From an uncultured Colwellia sp. (lineage in GTDB: Bacteria > Pseudomonadota > Gammaproteobacteria > Enterobacterales > Alteromonadaceae), in NCBI GenBank assembly GCA_913058145.1, contig CAJXQM010000020.1, positions 1 to 47,466 on the forward strand: 47,466 bases of DNA. The letters run 5' to 3'. Under the pieces are notes generated by a model. That model saw nothing but the letters and a program-made list of their open reading frames with translations. It did not search any database and was not told the DNA's origin. Shown one piece after another: positions 18,171-28,019 of this stretch. The position numbers and the translations under genes were made by a program. The number at the start of each line of letters is the position of its first letter. Position 1 is the first letter of the stretch.

Positions 18171-19583
18171 ATGAATTTTTCACTGAAACTCTTATATATT
18201 GCTGTATTTCAGGTGGTGTTAACCTCAATAGTAGTATTTTTCTTTTTCAGTAGTGAGTATAGAGAGTTATCCAACCAAAGTTTACACTCAGTTGAACACT
18301 TTTTACTAGAGCAAAAAAAACGTGAACTTAAAAATTATACTGCGCTTGCTGTCTCATCGGTTGAACATATGTTTGCTGGCGAAAAAAATATTGACCAACA
18401 AGCGCAAGATAATGTGGTAAGTCTGCTAAACAAGTTGCTCTATAATGGAGATGATGGATATTTTTATGTCTATAGCGGTGATGGTGTCAATATAGCCCAC
18501 CCCAAAGAACCCTTTAGAGTAGGTAAAAACTGGTGGAATTTAAAGAGTGATACAGGCGAAAAAATAGTTCAAATTTTAATTCAAAAAGCTCAAGCTGGCG
18601 GTGGTTTCCATCGTTACAAATGGGCTAAACCTTCTGCCAACGCCAAAGTAGATAAAATGAGCTATTCGGTTTTTCTTGAACAATGGCAATGGATGCTCGG
18701 TACAGGGGTGTATTTAGACGATGTTAATCAACAAGTCAGTAAACTACAGGAAGAAATAGACCAGCATATCGATAGAACTCAGCAAATTGTTTTAAGTGTC
18801 GCTTTGGGCTCTATTTTTATTCTGTTTGTTTTGGGCTTAATGTTTACGTTGAGGCAAAAGCAGCGTAATGATTTAAAAATTAATGAATTAGGACAAAGAA
18901 TTATTAGCTTACAAGAAGAAGAGCGTCGTCATATTTCACGAGAGTTACACGACGGTATAGTCCAAATGTTAGTGTCAATAAAATATTCCATTGAGGCGAC
19001 AGGCATATTTTTATCACAATTAAATCAAGAAAAACCTAAATCACAACTGGCTGCTGAAAAAAACTTAAGTATCGCCATACAAGAAATTCGCCGCATATCA
19101 CATCACCTTCATCCGAGAATATTAGATGAGTTAGGTTTATCTGCAGCCATGGATGCCTTATCCAATGAGTTTTCAGAATTGACGGGGATTAAAGTACAAG
19201 TGATTACACCCAAGTTAAAAAAACTGTTACCTGATAACATCAGCACCACCTTGTATCGCGTGGTGCAAGAGTCACTCACTAACATTCAAAAACACGCCAA
19301 AGCCAGTAATGTAGTCATTGAATTAGCGATTAATCAAGCTTGGTTAACTTTAACGATATGCGATAATGGCAAAGGTTTTGATACCCGTGCGAATTCAAAA
19401 AATCCAACAAATCTTGATGAGTTTGGTATTGGCCTGAGAAACCTAGCTGAGCGTATCGAATATCATTCTGGGATTTTTAAGGTTACCTCTACCGAAAAAG
19501 GAACAAGAGTTATCGCAAAAATACCTAAAAGTTGCTTTGCCAACTACTTTAACCAAGCTATTAGTGAGAATAATAATGACTAA
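18171..19583 (+). CDS. Cache-domain sensor histidine kinase (NarX/DegS-type core)
   Basis: A 470-residue membrane kinase. TM1 is at about 7-27; a periplasmic single-Cache sensor follows at about 35-200 (DGYFYVYSGDGVNIAHP, then LGTGVYLDDV); TM2 is at about 205-228. The kinase core has a HisKA_3 helix with ERRHISRELHDG, where His260 is the likely phosphorylation site, then a HATPase region with LYRVVQESLTNIQKHAKA, DNGKGFD and GIGLRNLAERIE. It should phosphorylate the response regulator encoded next, whose ATG lies within its last codons. The Cache domain suggests sensing a small carboxylate outside the cell, fitting the divergent TRAP transporter. Confidence 0.92.
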   Translation: MNFSLKLLYIAVFQVVLTSIVVFFFFSSEYRELSNQSLHSVEHFLLEQKKRELKNYTALAVSSVEHMFAGEKNIDQQAQDNVVSLLNKLLYNGDDGYFYVYSGDGVNIAHPKEPFRVGKNWWNLKSDTGEKIVQILIQKAQAGGGFHRYKWAKPSANAKVDKMSYSVFLEQWQWMLGTGVYLDDVNQQVSKLQEEIDQHIDRTQQIVLSVALGSIFILFVLGLMFTLRQKQRNDLKINELGQRIISLQEEERRHISRELHDGIVQMLVSIKYSIEATGIFLSQLNQEKPKSQLAAEKNLSIAIQEIRRISHHLHPRILDELGLSAAMDALSNEFSELTGIKVQVITPKLKKLLPDNISTTLYRVVQESLTNIQKHAKASNVVIELAINQAWLTLTICDNGKGFDTRANSKNPTNLDEFGIGLRNLAERIEYHSGIFKVTSTEKGTRVIAKIPKSCFANYFNQAISENNND

Positions 19584-20226
19584 ATCACCCGAAAATAAAC
19601 AACAAATATCGGTGTTACTAGTTGATGATCATCCTATGGTACAAGATGGTTTAAGTTCATGTTTATCTTATTATCCTGATATTGAGGTTATTGGTACTGC
19701 TGAAGACGGTAAAGATGCACTACAGAAAGCGCTAAGCTTAAAACCTGACGTTATTTTAATGGACATAAGCATGCCAAACATGAATGGCATTGATGCGACA
19801 GAAATCATTACCGAACAATTAACACAGACTAAAGTACTTATATTTAGCATGCTTGACAGTGTCGAGTTCGTCAATAGTGCTATTCAAGCAGGTGCTGCGG
19901 GATATATTTTAAAAGATACCACTTCAGAAGAAGTTTATTATGCTATTAAAGCGGTTGCAGCAGGTAGAACCCACTTTAGTAGCTCTATTGCGAAAGCATT
20001 AATAGAAAATCCAACAAAATTAGCGCGAGAAAAGTTAACCACCCGTGAGCAAGTTATCTTGTCTTACATTGCTCAGGGCCACTCGAGTAAAGCCGTAGCA
20101 AAAATTTTGAGTATTAGCTTTCGTACGGTAGAAGCACATCGTCGTAATATCAAAACAAAATTAAACATTGATACCTTTGCAGGTTTAGTCTGTTATGCGG
20201 TTAATCAGGGATTGATTGAAAGCTAA
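19576..20226 (+). CDS. NarL/LuxR-family response regulator
   Basis: A 216-residue regulator with an N-terminal receiver domain (about 10-128: LLVDDHP, phospho-acceptor Asp63 in LMDISMPN, Lys in ILKDTTSEE) and a C-terminal LuxR-type helix-turn-helix (LTTREQVILSYIAQG, then SFRTVEAHRRNIKTKL). The frame is open from 19537, but ATG 19576 is preferred: it gives the normal N-terminus (MTKSPENKQQ), and overlaps the kinase stop by 8 bases. It probably controls the divergent dctPQM operon through the dyad at 17959-17976; that link is inferred. It ends 18 bases before the convergent ubiA. Confidence 0.92.
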   Translation: MTKSPENKQQISVLLVDDHPMVQDGLSSCLSYYPDIEVIGTAEDGKDALQKALSLKPDVILMDISMPNMNGIDATEIITEQLTQTKVLIFSMLDSVEFVNSAIQAGAAGYILKDTTSEEVYYAIKAVAAGRTHFSSSIAKALIENPTKLAREKLTTREQVILSYIAQGHSSKAVAKILSISFRTVEAHRRNIKTKLNIDTFAGLVCYAVNQGLIES

Positions 20227-20244
20227 ATTGGCCACTACGTTATA

Positions 20245-21108
20245 CTACAAATATTCAATAAATATACCGATAAAAACAATCATACCGACCCAGTGATTAT
20301 GTAAAAATGCTTGAAAACATCTATCTCGCTCTCTGCTACTAATCAATAGTTGTTGATAGCTAAATAAGCCAGCACAGATCAGTAAACTTAACTGATACGG
20401 CCAACCAAAAGCTAACAGTTCACCCACAGTAAATAACAAGCCCAACACGGTTAGCTGTAGAAAGCCGATAATACGCTTATCATGCTCGCCAAATAAAATA
20501 GCTGTAGATTTTACACCTATTTTTAAATCATCTTCTCTATCAACCATGGCGTACATTGTATCGTAAGCAATGGTCCACAATAAATTTGCCGCAAATAACA
20601 ACCAAGCGACGAGTGGAATTTCGCCCATTATTTCAGCAAAAGCCATCACCATACCCCAACTAAAAGCAGCCCCTAATACGACTTGGGGGAACTGGGTATA
20701 GCGTTTCATAAACGGATAAGATGCCGCTAACACTAAAGCAACAACTGATAAATAAATAGTTGGCCAACTCAAGGTCATCACTAACCCTAAGGCACAACCA
20801 ATAAACACGCCAAACAAATTAAATGCTTGCTCTTTAGTCATTAAGCCAGAAATTAACGGTCTGTTTTTAGTCCGTTCGACCTGACCATCTACTGCTATAT
20901 CGGCTATATCATTGATTACGCAACCGGCACTGCGCATAATAAAAACACCTAAACTAAAGACCATGAGTAAATGAAGATTAGGCCAGCCATCACTAGCAAT
21001 CCATAATGCCCAATACGTTGGCCACAGCAATAAATAAGTGCCTATAGGCTTATCCATACGCGTGATTAATTTAATGGCTAACCATTTTTGTTGCAGCTTG
21101 TTAAACAT
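20245..21108 (-). CDS. ubiA: 4-hydroxybenzoate polyprenyltransferase
   Basis: A 287-residue integral membrane prenyltransferase of ubiquinone synthesis, close to the E. coli length of 290. It attaches the polyprenyl chain to 4-hydroxybenzoate. The two magnesium/diphosphate motifs are visible as [19 protein letters not shown] and [13 protein letters not shown], with about eight to nine membrane segments. ATG 21108 was chosen over the in-frame TTG six bases upstream. It overlaps the ubiC stop by 8 bases, so the two steps are translated as a unit. Confidence 0.95.
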   Translation of the reverse strand: MFNKLQQKWLAIKLITRMDKPIGTYLLLWPTYWALWIASDGWPNLHLLMVFSLGVFIMRSAGCVINDIADIAVDGQVERTKNRPLISGLMTKEQAFNLFGVFIGCALGLVMTLSWPTIYLSVVALVLAASYPFMKRYTQFPQVVLGAAFSWGMVMAFAEIMGEIPLVAWLLFAANLLWTIAYDTMYAMVDREDDLKIGVKSTAILFGEHDKRIIGFLQLTVLGLLFTVGELLAFGWPYQLSLLICAGLFSYQQLLISSRERDRCFQAFLHNHWVGMIVFIGIFIEYL

Positions 21109-21700
21109 GATCAACTCTTGAATTAGTCATTGCATCTTCAATTTTTTGATAAGAAAATGCACCCGGCAGAAAAACCTCAGAAACCATTAAGGGTTTATTT
21201 TCTAGCACAAAAATAGAGCGCCGCCCCCATAGTGTATGCGTCATAGTTAACTGTAAGTGACGCGCTAATTGACCCACTGAACTTGTTAAATCAAACGTAG
21301 CCACTTCAATGATCTTTCGTTCAAGCGATGGATTATTAAATAATACCTGACCCAGTGATTGCGTCCCTAAATTAGCTAATGCTTGTTCCCTACCCGTTAA
21401 GCTAGACAGGGGTAATAAACTTCGAGCGAAGACTTGTGGTTTATCATCACAATAAAGTAACACTTCACGTACAAGCACCTTCTCTCCAGCAGATATACCG
21501 ACTACCGCTTCATGTGCTTGACAGTGTTCAATTTGTTGGCCTAATAATTCAACTCTAAATTGATGGCAATGCGTTTTTAATCGCGCTGTCAGTGAATTAG
21601 GATCAAGTAACCAAGACATTAAATGCTCAGGCAGAGCACATGAATCTGAAGGTTGCCAATGGCTTGGTAGGGTAACGGGAAAAAATCGCTGCAAGTTCAT
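21101..21700 (-). CDS. ubiC: Chorismate lyase
   Basis: A 199-residue cytoplasmic enzyme that splits chorismate into 4-hydroxybenzoate and pyruvate, the first committed ubiquinone step. Recognisable features include the [23 protein letters not shown] N-terminal region (about 37-55), [22 protein letters not shown] and the C-terminal LWGRRSIF with VSEVFLPG. It is followed directly, with overlap, by ubiA. Start at ATG 21700. Confidence 0.9.
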   Translation of the reverse strand: MNLQRFFPVTLPSHWQPSDSCALPEHLMSWLLDPNSLTARLKTHCHQFRVELLGQQIEHCQAHEAVVGISAGEKVLVREVLLYCDDKPQVFARSLLPLSSLTGREQALANLGTQSLGQVLFNNPSLERKIIEVATFDLTSSVGQLARHLQLTMTHTLWGRRSIFVLENKPLMVSEVFLPGAFSYQKIEDAMTNSRVDHV

Positions 21701-21888
21701 AACGTACTGTCAAATATTAATAGGGCAAAAAATCAGGGTATAATACCAATTAAACTAAAGGATTAATTTTTTTAACTGGCCTAAATACCCAATAATATCG
21801 GTGCTTTCAATCCCAATAGCCCGCCTTTGACTAAAAAATCATTCTTCACCCACGGGTAAGATAATGAAGCAAAGTTAACACCGGCGAG
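21701..21888. other. Intergenic region between glpG and ubiC
   Basis: This 188-base AT-rich region lies between the glpG stop and the ubiC start, both on the minus strand, so it should carry the ubiCA promoter. It includes a short GGTATAATACC palindrome near 21737 that resembles dispersed intergenic repeats of Alteromonadales; this was not checked. No intact gene was seen. Confidence 0.35.
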
Positions 21889-22755
21889 TTAGGAGTTACG
21901 AGAAAACTTAACACTAAACACTGCCAATAAACATCCCGAAATCAAGCCGAGTAAATGTGCGGTATTTGCTATGTTTATCGGTAATATATCAACAAACCCC
22001 AATAATAACCAAAACAATAAAAAACCCACAATAGGCTTAGACAAAGACAAACCTTTTTCTGGCGCTAAATAGCCATACCACCAAACAAAACCTACCAACG
22101 CATATACCACACCGGATAAGCCACCAAAATTTGCCCCTGAAACAAAGAACTGTCCTAAATTTGAAACAATAGCTGAAATTAACAATAAGTTAATTAATGT
22201 TCCCTTGCCTAACGCTTCTTCAATGCTACCCCCTAATTGCCACCACCACATGGTATTAAAAACAACATGTAACCAAGAAAAATGAAAAAAAACAGGACCT
22301 AATAAACGCCAAGGCTCCGCAAGGAAAGCATCAATAGATAAATAAGGATAGAACTGTAATTGGTCAAATATTAATTGCGCCAAACCTAAATTACTACCAA
22401 GAAATACCAGCCAACACAAGGCAAAAACGAGCAGGGTCACAATACCTGCATGCGCCAAAAAATTTTCTTTAAAATGAGTCCAAAAGTTGGCACCACTACT
22501 ATTGACCGTAACCGTTTCACCATACTGCCAAGCCGCTTGTTGATATTTTTTATCAAAAGGCGTTTGGATAAAAACATCAAATTCAGCTTGAGCCTGAGCA
22601 ATTTTGTCTTGCTGACAATAAACCCTATGGGTGTGTTTTGTGTCACTAACCACTTTAGCAACAATGTCCAATGTTGCTAAATAATTAGTAAAAAGTAACG
22701 CTATATGATGCTCTTTAAGCGCGACTAAAGGCTGTAAATCATCATGAACAGTCAT
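21889..22755 (-). CDS. glpG: Rhomboid intramembrane serine protease
   Basis: A 288-residue membrane protease. After a soluble N-terminal domain (about 1-95) come six membrane segments. The catalytic dyad is Ser214 in GGLSGVVYAL and His267 in NTAHLLGL; the HVVFN stretch (163-167) supplies the conserved oxyanion-side His and Asn. It cleaves membrane proteins within or near the bilayer; natural substrates are unknown. Its ATG overlaps the glpE stop (TAATG), so the genes are coupled, as in the E. coli glpEG pair, but without glpD or glpR nearby. Confidence 0.93.
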   Translation of the reverse strand: MTVHDDLQPLVALKEHHIALLFTNYLATLDIVAKVVSDTKHTHRVYCQQDKIAQAQAEFDVFIQTPFDKKYQQAAWQYGETVTVNSSGANFWTHFKENFLAHAGIVTLLVFALCWLVFLGSNLGLAQLIFDQLQFYPYLSIDAFLAEPWRLLGPVFFHFSWLHVVFNTMWWWQLGGSIEEALGKGTLINLLLISAIVSNLGQFFVSGANFGGLSGVVYALVGFVWWYGYLAPEKGLSLSKPIVGFLLFWLLLGFVDILPINIANTAHLLGLISGCLLAVFSVKFSRNS

Positions 22756-23099
22756 TAGCGAGAAATATTATCGGGATATTGCAATTGCCATTGCGTAAAA
22801 CCTCCATCAAGCGAATAAACTTTGGTGAAGTCCTGGCTAATTAAAAACTGCGCGGCTTGCTGGCTAGAATGCCCATGATAACAACAGACGACTACCGGTG
22901 CATCCGGATCGGCTTCACGTAGAAAATCAGCCAAACTTTCATTAGTTAAATGCTGTGCATCCGTAATCCGACCACTAGCAAAGGCTCCTTCATCACGAAT
23001 ATCTACTACCACATGTGTTTTATCGTTAAGCACCTGCGCTAACTCTTCCACTTGCATGTGAATAAAACTCTCTTCATTAGATGCACTATTGTTAGACAT
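22755..23099 (-). CDS. glpE: Single-domain rhodanese (thiosulfate sulfurtransferase)
   Basis: A 114-residue one-domain rhodanese close to E. coli GlpE. The active-site loop is VCCYHGHSS with catalytic Cys73, and the C-terminal [11 protein letters not shown] is typical. It transfers sulfur from thiosulfate to an acceptor, possibly thioredoxin. The frame is open from 23117, but ATG 23099 is preferred because GGGGAG lies about 10 bases upstream. The upstream stretch overlaps the tail of a decayed threonine dehydrogenase gene. Coupled to glpG. Confidence 0.92.
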   Translation of the reverse strand: MSNNSASNEESFIHMQVEELAQVLNDKTHVVVDIRDEGAFASGRITDAQHLTNESLADFLREADPDAPVVVCCYHGHSSQQAAQFLISQDFTKVYSLDGGFTQWQLQYPDNISR

Positions 23100-23107
23100 C
23101 GTTAGTC

Positions 23108-23490
23108 TACTCCCCATTTAAAATTACTTTGCCTGACTGCCCTAAACGCATGACATCAGAACCTTGTTGAAAATCATCAATAGTGTATTGATGGATGATA
23201 ATTGGCAATGAGTCTACACCCGATTAAATAAGGCTAGCCATTTCTTTGCCAAGAATGCCTAGCATAGTGATTTTACCATCATTATTCATATTGTCTAACA
23301 TACTCGTCAATACTATCCGCACACCTAGTCGATATACACCAACAGTAGACGAAATGTTTACATACGCCCACTTCGACAATGGCCACAAATAATATTCGGG
23401 TAATCGATTACCGAATAAAAGCCCTTTGACTTCTTTAGCCGTTTTGATGATGGCCGCAATACCTTGGTCAAATAGTACTTTAGTTTTTAA
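23108..23490 (-). pseudogene. tdh: Decayed L-threonine 3-dehydrogenase (tdh)
   Basis: On the minus strand this stretch carries fragments of Tdh, a zinc-dependent enzyme oxidising threonine to 2-amino-3-ketobutyrate. Reading downstream: KEVKGLLFGNR, the zinc-site piece CGHCRSGR, then after a frameshift TVGVYRLG, then (with a large internal deletion) MLDNMNNDGKITMLGI, a stop codon, and the C-terminus [20 protein letters not shown]...[14 protein letters not shown] with its own stop at 23108. The order matches E. coli Tdh, but most of the cofactor domain, the N-terminus and a start are missing. It is clearly non-functional. No kbl gene is next to it. Confidence 0.8.
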
Positions 23491-23606
23491 CGCTTAACCG
23501 TGAGAAAAATATTTTATCTTTTGTTAACTAAGCATATTCATGAGTATTAATAGGTATTTAATCAAATTTAGGTATAATCTATCATAAACTTATTATAGAA
23601 CGACTT
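23491..23606. promoter_or_regulatory. waaA upstream region
   Basis: AT-rich region between the tdh remnant and waaA, expected to carry the waaA-kdkA promoter. TAGGTATAATC near 23570 is a plausible -10 box on the plus strand, but no clear -35 was found. Confidence 0.35.
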
Positions 23607-24893
23607 ATGTTTGCGCTATTCATTTATCGAATAATATTATTATTACTTTTACCTATTATATTATTGGCATTATTATTTCGTTCAATCAGTGATCCCCAAT
23701 ATCGCCAACGCCTAAGTGAGCGTTTGGGCTTTATACCCAAGCCATATCAAAAAAATGGCATTATGATACATGCCGCTAGTGTAGGTGAAGTCATTGCACT
23801 CACCCCTCTTATTGAACAGTTGTTGCACACTTACCCTGAGCTACCCATTACCTTAACGACCTTTACACCTACGGGTTCCGCACAAGTACAAAAACACTTT
23901 TCATCGCGCGTTCAGCATTGTTTTTTGCCGTTAGATCTTTTCCCATGCACACAGTTATTCTTAAGTAGGTTACAGCCTAAGCTAATTATTTTTATGGAAA
24001 CCGAGCTATGGCCAAACCTCATTAATCAATGTGCTAACAAACAAATCAAGCTGTTGTTAATTAATGGCAGATTGTCAGCTAAATCGATGAAAAACTATAA
24101 AAAAATAACCCCTTTGATGACACCTGCACTCAATCATTTTGATACAATATTATGTCAAAGCCAAGATAATCTAACCAATTTTCTTCAACTAGGCGCACAC
24201 AATGATCGCTGCTGTGTGTCTGGTAATCTTAAGTTTGATATCAGTATCAATGCAAATATCTTAGATAAACAAGCTCAGTTAACCACGTTATTACCTGAAA
24301 ACAGACCACTTTGGTTAGTCGCAAGCACTCATCAAGGTGATGAAGAGATTGCTTTAGCCGCATTCAAACACATTAAAACCCTCTTTCCGACACTACTGTT
24401 AGTACTCGTACCTAGACACCCAGAGCGTTTTAATTCAGTAGAAAAACTTTGTCATGGTTACGGTTTTACGGTAGTGAAACGTAGTGAAAACATTACTGTA
24501 AAGGGACAAGATATCTGGTTACTTGATACGTTAGGTGAATTAATGGCCGCTTATTCCTTGGCCGATATAGTCACCATGGGTGGTAGCTTTAGTCATATTG
24601 GAGGCCACAACCCGTTAGAACCGGCCTTATTTAAAAAGCCTATTGTGGTTGGTAGTGATATGAGCAATTTTACTGATGTTTTAACACAATTAACGCAACA
24701 TCACGGCATAGTACAATTACCCGTAAATGAGACCAGTACAGGGCAATCATCTCAACTGGCCCAAATGATTATTAATTTACTACAAGATACGCCCAAAGCT
24801 ACATTGTTAGGCAAGCAAGCCCATCAAGTTGTGATGAATAACCAAGGCGCTAGTGAGCGTACATTGTCACAAATACAGGAGCTAATATCGTGA
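23607..24893 (+). CDS. waaA: 3-deoxy-D-manno-octulosonic acid transferase
   Basis: A 428-residue inner-membrane glycosyltransferase (GT30) that adds Kdo from CMP-Kdo to the lipid A precursor. An N-terminal membrane anchor (about 2-22) is followed by SVGEVIALTPLI, the METELWPNLI segment and the C-terminal donor-site region GGSFSHIGGHNPLEPA. It overlaps kdkA by 4 bases. Because a Kdo kinase is encoded next, the enzyme here is probably monofunctional, adding a single Kdo, as in Haemophilus and Vibrio; this is inference from context. Confidence 0.94.
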   Translation: MFALFIYRIILLLLLPIILLALLFRSISDPQYRQRLSERLGFIPKPYQKNGIMIHAASVGEVIALTPLIEQLLHTYPELPITLTTFTPTGSAQVQKHFSSRVQHCFLPLDLFPCTQLFLSRLQPKLIIFMETELWPNLINQCANKQIKLLLINGRLSAKSMKNYKKITPLMTPALNHFDTILCQSQDNLTNFLQLGAHNDRCCVSGNLKFDISINANILDKQAQLTTLLPENRPLWLVASTHQGDEEIALAAFKHIKTLFPTLLLVLVPRHPERFNSVEKLCHGYGFTVVKRSENITVKGQDIWLLDTLGELMAAYSLADIVTMGGSFSHIGGHNPLEPALFKKPIVVGSDMSNFTDVLTQLTQHHGIVQLPVNETSTGQSSQLAQMIINLLQDTPKATLLGKQAHQVVMNNQGASERTLSQIQELIS

Positions 24894-25639
24894 ATAACAA
24901 CTCACCGATAAAAACCTGTCAACAAGGTAAAAGCTACTGCCTTTATAATAGCCATGAAATTAATCCGTTTACACCCGGCATGCTCGATGTAAGTTATTGG
25001 CAAAGTAAAAAGTTGATTACTGGCTCGGCGCAAGGCCGTGGTACCACTTGGTTTGTTAAACATACTAACAAATCAAGTAAACAAACGAAGCACTGGGTAT
25101 TGCGCCATTATTATCGTGGCGGCCTAATAGGTAAAATAATCAATGATAGTTATTGGTTTACGTCACAGGAAAATACCCGAGCAGCCCGTGAATTTTCTTT
25201 GCTAGATTACATGCAGACATTGGCACTACCTGCGCCAAAGCCCGTTGCTTGTCGGGTTATTCACCACGGTTTATTTTACCGCGCTGATTTACTGAGTAGC
25301 CGTATTGAACAGGCCCAAGATTTAGTGGCACACTTATCAAAAAAAACCTTGTCTGCTGCTTTGTGGAAAAAAATAGGGGCAACGATTAAGCGCTTTCATG
25401 ATAATAATATTTATCACCATGATTTAAACGCTCATAATATTTTAATCGATAAAAGTGATCATGTTTTTTTAATCGATTTTGATCAAGGAGAGGTCAGAAA
25501 TAATAACCAAGCAAGTTGGCAACAAGCCAATATGGCAAGATTACAACGTTCTTTTTTAAAGGAGCGGAATAAACTGCCGACTTTTCATTGGCAACCGGAT
25601 AATTGGCAGCTACTGCTTGAAGGCTATCTTAGCCCTTAA
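24890..25639 (+). CDS. kdkA: Kdo kinase
   Basis: A 249-residue kinase of the lipopolysaccharide core, phosphorylating Kdo at O-4 with ATP at the inner membrane face. The protein-kinase-like core shows HHDLNAHNILID (catalytic loop) and FLIDFDQGE (metal-binding Asp). It starts at GTG 24890, within GTGA overlapping the waaA stop, a sign of coupled translation. Bacteria with a single phosphorylated Kdo carry this gene. Confidence 0.93.
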   Translation: MNNNSPIKTCQQGKSYCLYNSHEINPFTPGMLDVSYWQSKKLITGSAQGRGTTWFVKHTNKSSKQTKHWVLRHYYRGGLIGKIINDSYWFTSQENTRAAREFSLLDYMQTLALPAPKPVACRVIHHGLFYRADLLSSRIEQAQDLVAHLSKKTLSAALWKKIGATIKRFHDNNIYHHDLNAHNILIDKSDHVFLIDFDQGEVRNNNQASWQQANMARLQRSFLKERNKLPTFHWQPDNWQLLLEGYLSP

Positions 25640-25648
25640 TAAAGACGA

Positions 25649-25672
25649 CTCAACAGCATTAAGTGCTGAGTA
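25649..25672. terminator. Imperfect hairpin between kdkA and convergent tetR
   Basis: ACTC-(AAC)-AGCA, a TTAAG loop, then TGCT-GAGT forms an 8-bp stem with a 3-base bulge between two converging genes. There is no T-run, so this is a weak terminator call. Confidence 0.35.
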
Positions 25673-25680
25673 CTAAGGCT

Positions 25681-26337
25681 TTATACCGTCTCTAAGGCAT
25701 CCTGATAACGTTGTTGATACATATCTCGTGCTTTAAGTAGTTCTGGCAAGGCGGCATCTGTCGTGTAGGGACGTAAAATAACTAATATTTTCAATACTCC
25801 TTGATAGAATACTGAGTCATTAATTTCATTGACAATATTTTGTGTTTGATAAAAACTCAGCCAAAACGTATTAATAAGACGAAGAATACTCACCATCTCT
25901 ACCAACTCTTCATCCTCAAACTTTATAATATTTTCAGCACGAAGCGATAGAAGCAACTGGCTAACTCGCTCAGCGATAGCGTGTTGCACTTTGACATATT
26001 TTTCACGCAGAATAGGGCTTTTTTCAAGTAATACAGGTAAGTTGCTATAAAAGAAACGAAATTTCATCGTCATTTGAAATACAGCATCCATGTATAAAAT
26101 AATGGTATCAAGCGGCTTAATTTTACTACTTACTTTTGGAAAGGTCTCAAGCAGTAAATTGCCCGCATATTCTTCGTATATAGACAAAATAATATCTTCT
26201 TTATTACGAAAATGATAATACAAATTACCCGGACTTATACTTAAATGTGCGGCGATATGGTTTGTGGTAACATTTCGCTCTCCTTGTTCATTAAACAAGG
26301 TAATACTCGCCTGAATTATTTTGTCACGGGTTTTCAT
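25681..26337 (-). CDS. TetR-family transcriptional regulator
   Basis: A 218-residue regulator with an N-terminal TetR helix-turn-helix (about 5-50: IIQASITLFNEQGERNVTTNHIA, recognition part SPGNLYYHFRNKEDI) and an all-helical ligand-binding C-terminal domain of unknown specificity. It lies between kdkA and coaD on the opposite strand, interrupting the usual waaA-coaD neighbourhood. A 14-bp inverted repeat, GATTATACCCAAGT and its complement, lies 25-71 bases before its start and could be its operator. Confidence 0.88.
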   Translation of the reverse strand: MKTRDKIIQASITLFNEQGERNVTTNHIAAHLSISPGNLYYHFRNKEDIILSIYEEYAGNLLLETFPKVSSKIKPLDTIILYMDAVFQMTMKFRFFYSNLPVLLEKSPILREKYVKVQHAIAERVSQLLLSLRAENIIKFEDEELVEMVSILRLINTFWLSFYQTQNIVNEINDSVFYQGVLKILVILRPYTTDAALPELLKARDMYQQRYQDALETV

Positions 26338-26361
26338 ATTTTTACTTCTTTTTCAGTTGAG

Positions 26362-26408
26362 GATTATACCCAAGTAAACTCGACATAAGAACTCACTTGG
26401 GTATAATC
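26362..26408. repeat. 14-bp perfect inverted repeat upstream of tetR
   Basis: GATTATACCCAAGT (26362-26375) is perfectly repeated in inverted form at 26395-26408, with a 19-base spacer. It lies in the 250-base region between the divergent tetR and coaD. It could be an operator or a dispersed palindromic element; the long spacer favours the latter. Confidence 0.7.
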
Positions 26409-26584
26409 TAAAAATCAATCAGATATAAGCTATATATTATACTATCAAAGTTCATCCCATTTAAGTATTTTGAGTAAATACTTTAACATTTAATGATTAT
26501 TTTTAAATGTCTCTCTTGTTAAAAACTTACATAAGCTATTACAATAGCAACAATAATCACAATAACCACTAAGGTTACGCATAA

Positions 26585-27073
<489 letters not shown>

Positions 27074-27889
27074 TTAGTTTTTCTGGCAATTAGGGCAAAA
27101 GACTGTTGCCCTTCCTGCTTGTTTTATTTCATTCAATTTTTCTTTACAAATAAAACACGGCTGACCACCTCGACCATAAGCTAATAATTCTTGTGCAAAA
27201 TATCCAGGCTTACCATCTGATTGAGTAAAATCTTTTAACGTAGTGCCACCTTGCTCGATTGCATGAGCTAATGTTTGTTTAATATGATGAGTTAATTCAA
27301 AGTAGCGTTTTTTTGAAACCTTACCTGCTTTTTTTCTTGGATCAATCCCTGCTTTAAACAAGCTTTCATTCGCATAAATATTACCAACACCGACTACGAC
27401 ATGGTTGTTCATTAGAAAAGTCTTTATGGGTGCTGTCTTGTTACGGGATTTATTATATAAACAATCATCTGTAAAGCCAGGGGATAATGGCTCAGGACCA
27501 AGCTTTTTAATTAATGGATGCTCGTTAATATTTTCAGTGACCCATAGAACAGAACCAAAGCGACGAGGATCATTAAGTCTCAGTGCTAAGCCGTTTTCTA
27601 ATACTAAATCAAAATGATCGTGTTTAGTGACCGGCGTATCTTTGTCAATGACTCTAATAGTGCCTGACATGCCTAAATGTAGCATTAATATGCCTTTCGA
27701 AGTCCCAAGCAGAAGGTATTTAGCACGGCGATTAACAAAAATAACTTTTTCACCACAAATTTCAGAAATCGTTGGTGTAATCGGCCAACGCATTTTAGCA
27801 TTGCGGACGACGACATCGCTGACGTTCTGGTTTACTACATGCGGCTCTATTCCTCGTCGACAAACCTCGACTTCTGGTAGCTCTGGCAT
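27074..27889 (-). CDS. mutM: Formamidopyrimidine-DNA glycosylase
   Basis: A 271-residue base-excision repair enzyme that removes 8-oxoguanine and formamidopyrimidines and nicks the abasic site. The N-terminal catalytic PELPEVE (Pro2 nucleophile after Met removal) is intact, and the C-terminal zinc finger has CFIC and CPNC (four cysteines, about 245-268). ATG 27889 follows AAGGG. It is convergent with coaD with no spacer at all, so transcripts of the two must overlap. Confidence 0.97.
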   Translation of the reverse strand: MPELPEVEVCRRGIEPHVVNQNVSDVVVRNAKMRWPITPTISEICGEKVIFVNRRAKYLLLGTSKGILMLHLGMSGTIRVIDKDTPVTKHDHFDLVLENGLALRLNDPRRFGSVLWVTENINEHPLIKKLGPEPLSPGFTDDCLYNKSRNKTAPIKTFLMNNHVVVGVGNIYANESLFKAGIDPRKKAGKVSKKRYFELTHHIKQTLAHAIEQGGTTLKDFTQSDGKPGYFAQELLAYGRGGQPCFICKEKLNEIKQAGRATVFCPNCQKN

Positions 27890-28019
27890 AATACCCTTAT
27901 ATACTTAACGTTAATGGTCTAAATAATAAATTAGAGACGGCTAGGAGACAACGTTATGGAATGAGAAAAGGGGCATTTTATGATACCCACTTTCATTTAA
28001 TACTCGCGCTCAATTACCC

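Noticed and set aside
21790-21888. Short protein-like stretch (VNFASLSYPWVKNDFLV) upstream of glpG on the minus strand
   Set aside because: No start or complete frame, and no family recognised; could be a remnant, but too little to call a pseudogene.
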